From Magnetospirillum sp. UT-4 (GTDB lineage: Bacteria > Pseudomonadota > Alphaproteobacteria > Rhodospirillales > Magnetospirillaceae), in the NCBI RefSeq assembly GCF_902729435.1, contig NZ_CACVCG010000030.1, positions 29,162 to 93,161 of the forward strand: a DNA stretch of 64,000 nt, written 5' to 3'. Positions 63,925-64,000 of the stretch are shown piece after piece. The notes under the pieces are model-generated. The model ran no database searches, was not told the origin of the DNA, and saw nothing but the letters and a program-made list of their open reading frames with translations. Made by a program: the position numbers and the translations under genes. The first letter of the stretch is position 1; each line of letters opens with the position of its first letter.

Positions 63925-64000
63925 CCTCACCCTGAGGAGCCCCCTTTGGGGGCGTCTCGAAGGGTGAGGCGGGCCGCGAACGCCGTGCCACGGGCCTCGT
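63925..64000. repeat. Palindromic intergenic repeat, family A (cut by the window edge)
   Basis: One full unit 63925-63969 (CCTCACCCTGAGGAG ... GTCTCGAAGGGTGAGG) and the beginning of a second near 63994. It lies just after modA. Confidence 0.7.

Overview
The window is a 64 kb, very GC-rich, gene-dense piece of what looks like an alphaproteobacterial chromosome, most likely from the Rhodospirillales (a Magnetospirillum/Phaeospirillum-like organism). This placement is an inference from gene content: a COQ9-family protein, split PntA subunits, homospermidine synthase, a coxB-coxA-ctaG-coxC block, a flavocytochrome c sulfide dehydrogenase, a group 3b-type NiFe hydrogenase, a fused KorA, and intergenic palindromes common in alphaproteobacteria. 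No rRNA, tRNA, transposase, phage gene or CRISPR array was recognised.

Layout. 1-5.7 kb (minus): cysE, then the iron-sulfur operon iscR / second cysteine desulfurase / iscS / iscU / iscA / hscB / hscA (hscA cut by the window edge). 5.9-9.5 kb: alpha/beta hydrolase, small secreted protein, anmK, tyrS. 9.5-14.3 kb (minus): five-gene NAD(P)-linked NiFe hydrogenase operon that includes a cyclic-nucleotide-binding-domain protein. 14.4-19.4 kb: COQ9-def pair, rpsU, a DUF2795-type protein, and pntAA-pntAB-pntB. 19.8-27.3 kb: histidine kinase, ABC1/UbiB-like kinase with an M3 peptidase, acyl-CoA ligase, UDP-glucuronate epimerase, single-domain response regulator. 27.4-31 kb: a giant TPR/glycosyltransferase/FkbM-like fusion. 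31-36 kb (minus): prkA-DUF444-spoVR stress operon. 36.4-39.6 kb: SAF-domain dehydrogenase and a PAS-GAF histidine kinase. 39.8-43.8 kb: polyamine genes (agmatinase, ornithine decarboxylase-like, homospermidine synthase). 44-47.1 kb: ferredoxin and korAB. 47.2-49 kb: small envelope proteins and a TauE/SafE permease. 49-52.6 kb (minus): rhodanese, fccAB and two multiheme cytochromes. 52.8-55 kb: lipoprotein-like subtilase with a possible beta-barrel end. 55.2-58.9 kb: aa3-type cytochrome oxidase genes. 59-60.3 kb: small envelope proteins and a peroxiredoxin. 60.3-62.8 kb: an Aer/Cet-like PAS protein plus an MCP-PilZ-CZB receptor. 63.1 kb: modA.

How the genes work together. Much of the window concerns redox flexibility: H2/NADP(H) exchange (hydrogenase), NADH/NADPH balance (Pnt), low-potential ferredoxin chemistry (KorAB plus ferredoxin), sulfide oxidation (Fcc and cytochromes), aerobic respiration (Cox), Fe-S assembly (Isc) and energy taxis (PAS/MCP). 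The polyamine block can make putrescine by two routes and convert it to homospermidine.

The least explained signals are: an 18-codon upstream ORF abutting a strong hairpin in the ornithine decarboxylase leader; the cNMP-domain protein of the hydrogenase operon, whose DNA-binding region is replaced by a Lys/Ala-rich tail; the doubled TPR-GT protein with an internal FkbM-like domain; the Fcc-diheme-tetraheme cluster with an operator-like palindrome; and three tandem 36-bp hairpin units between prkA and the DUF444 gene.
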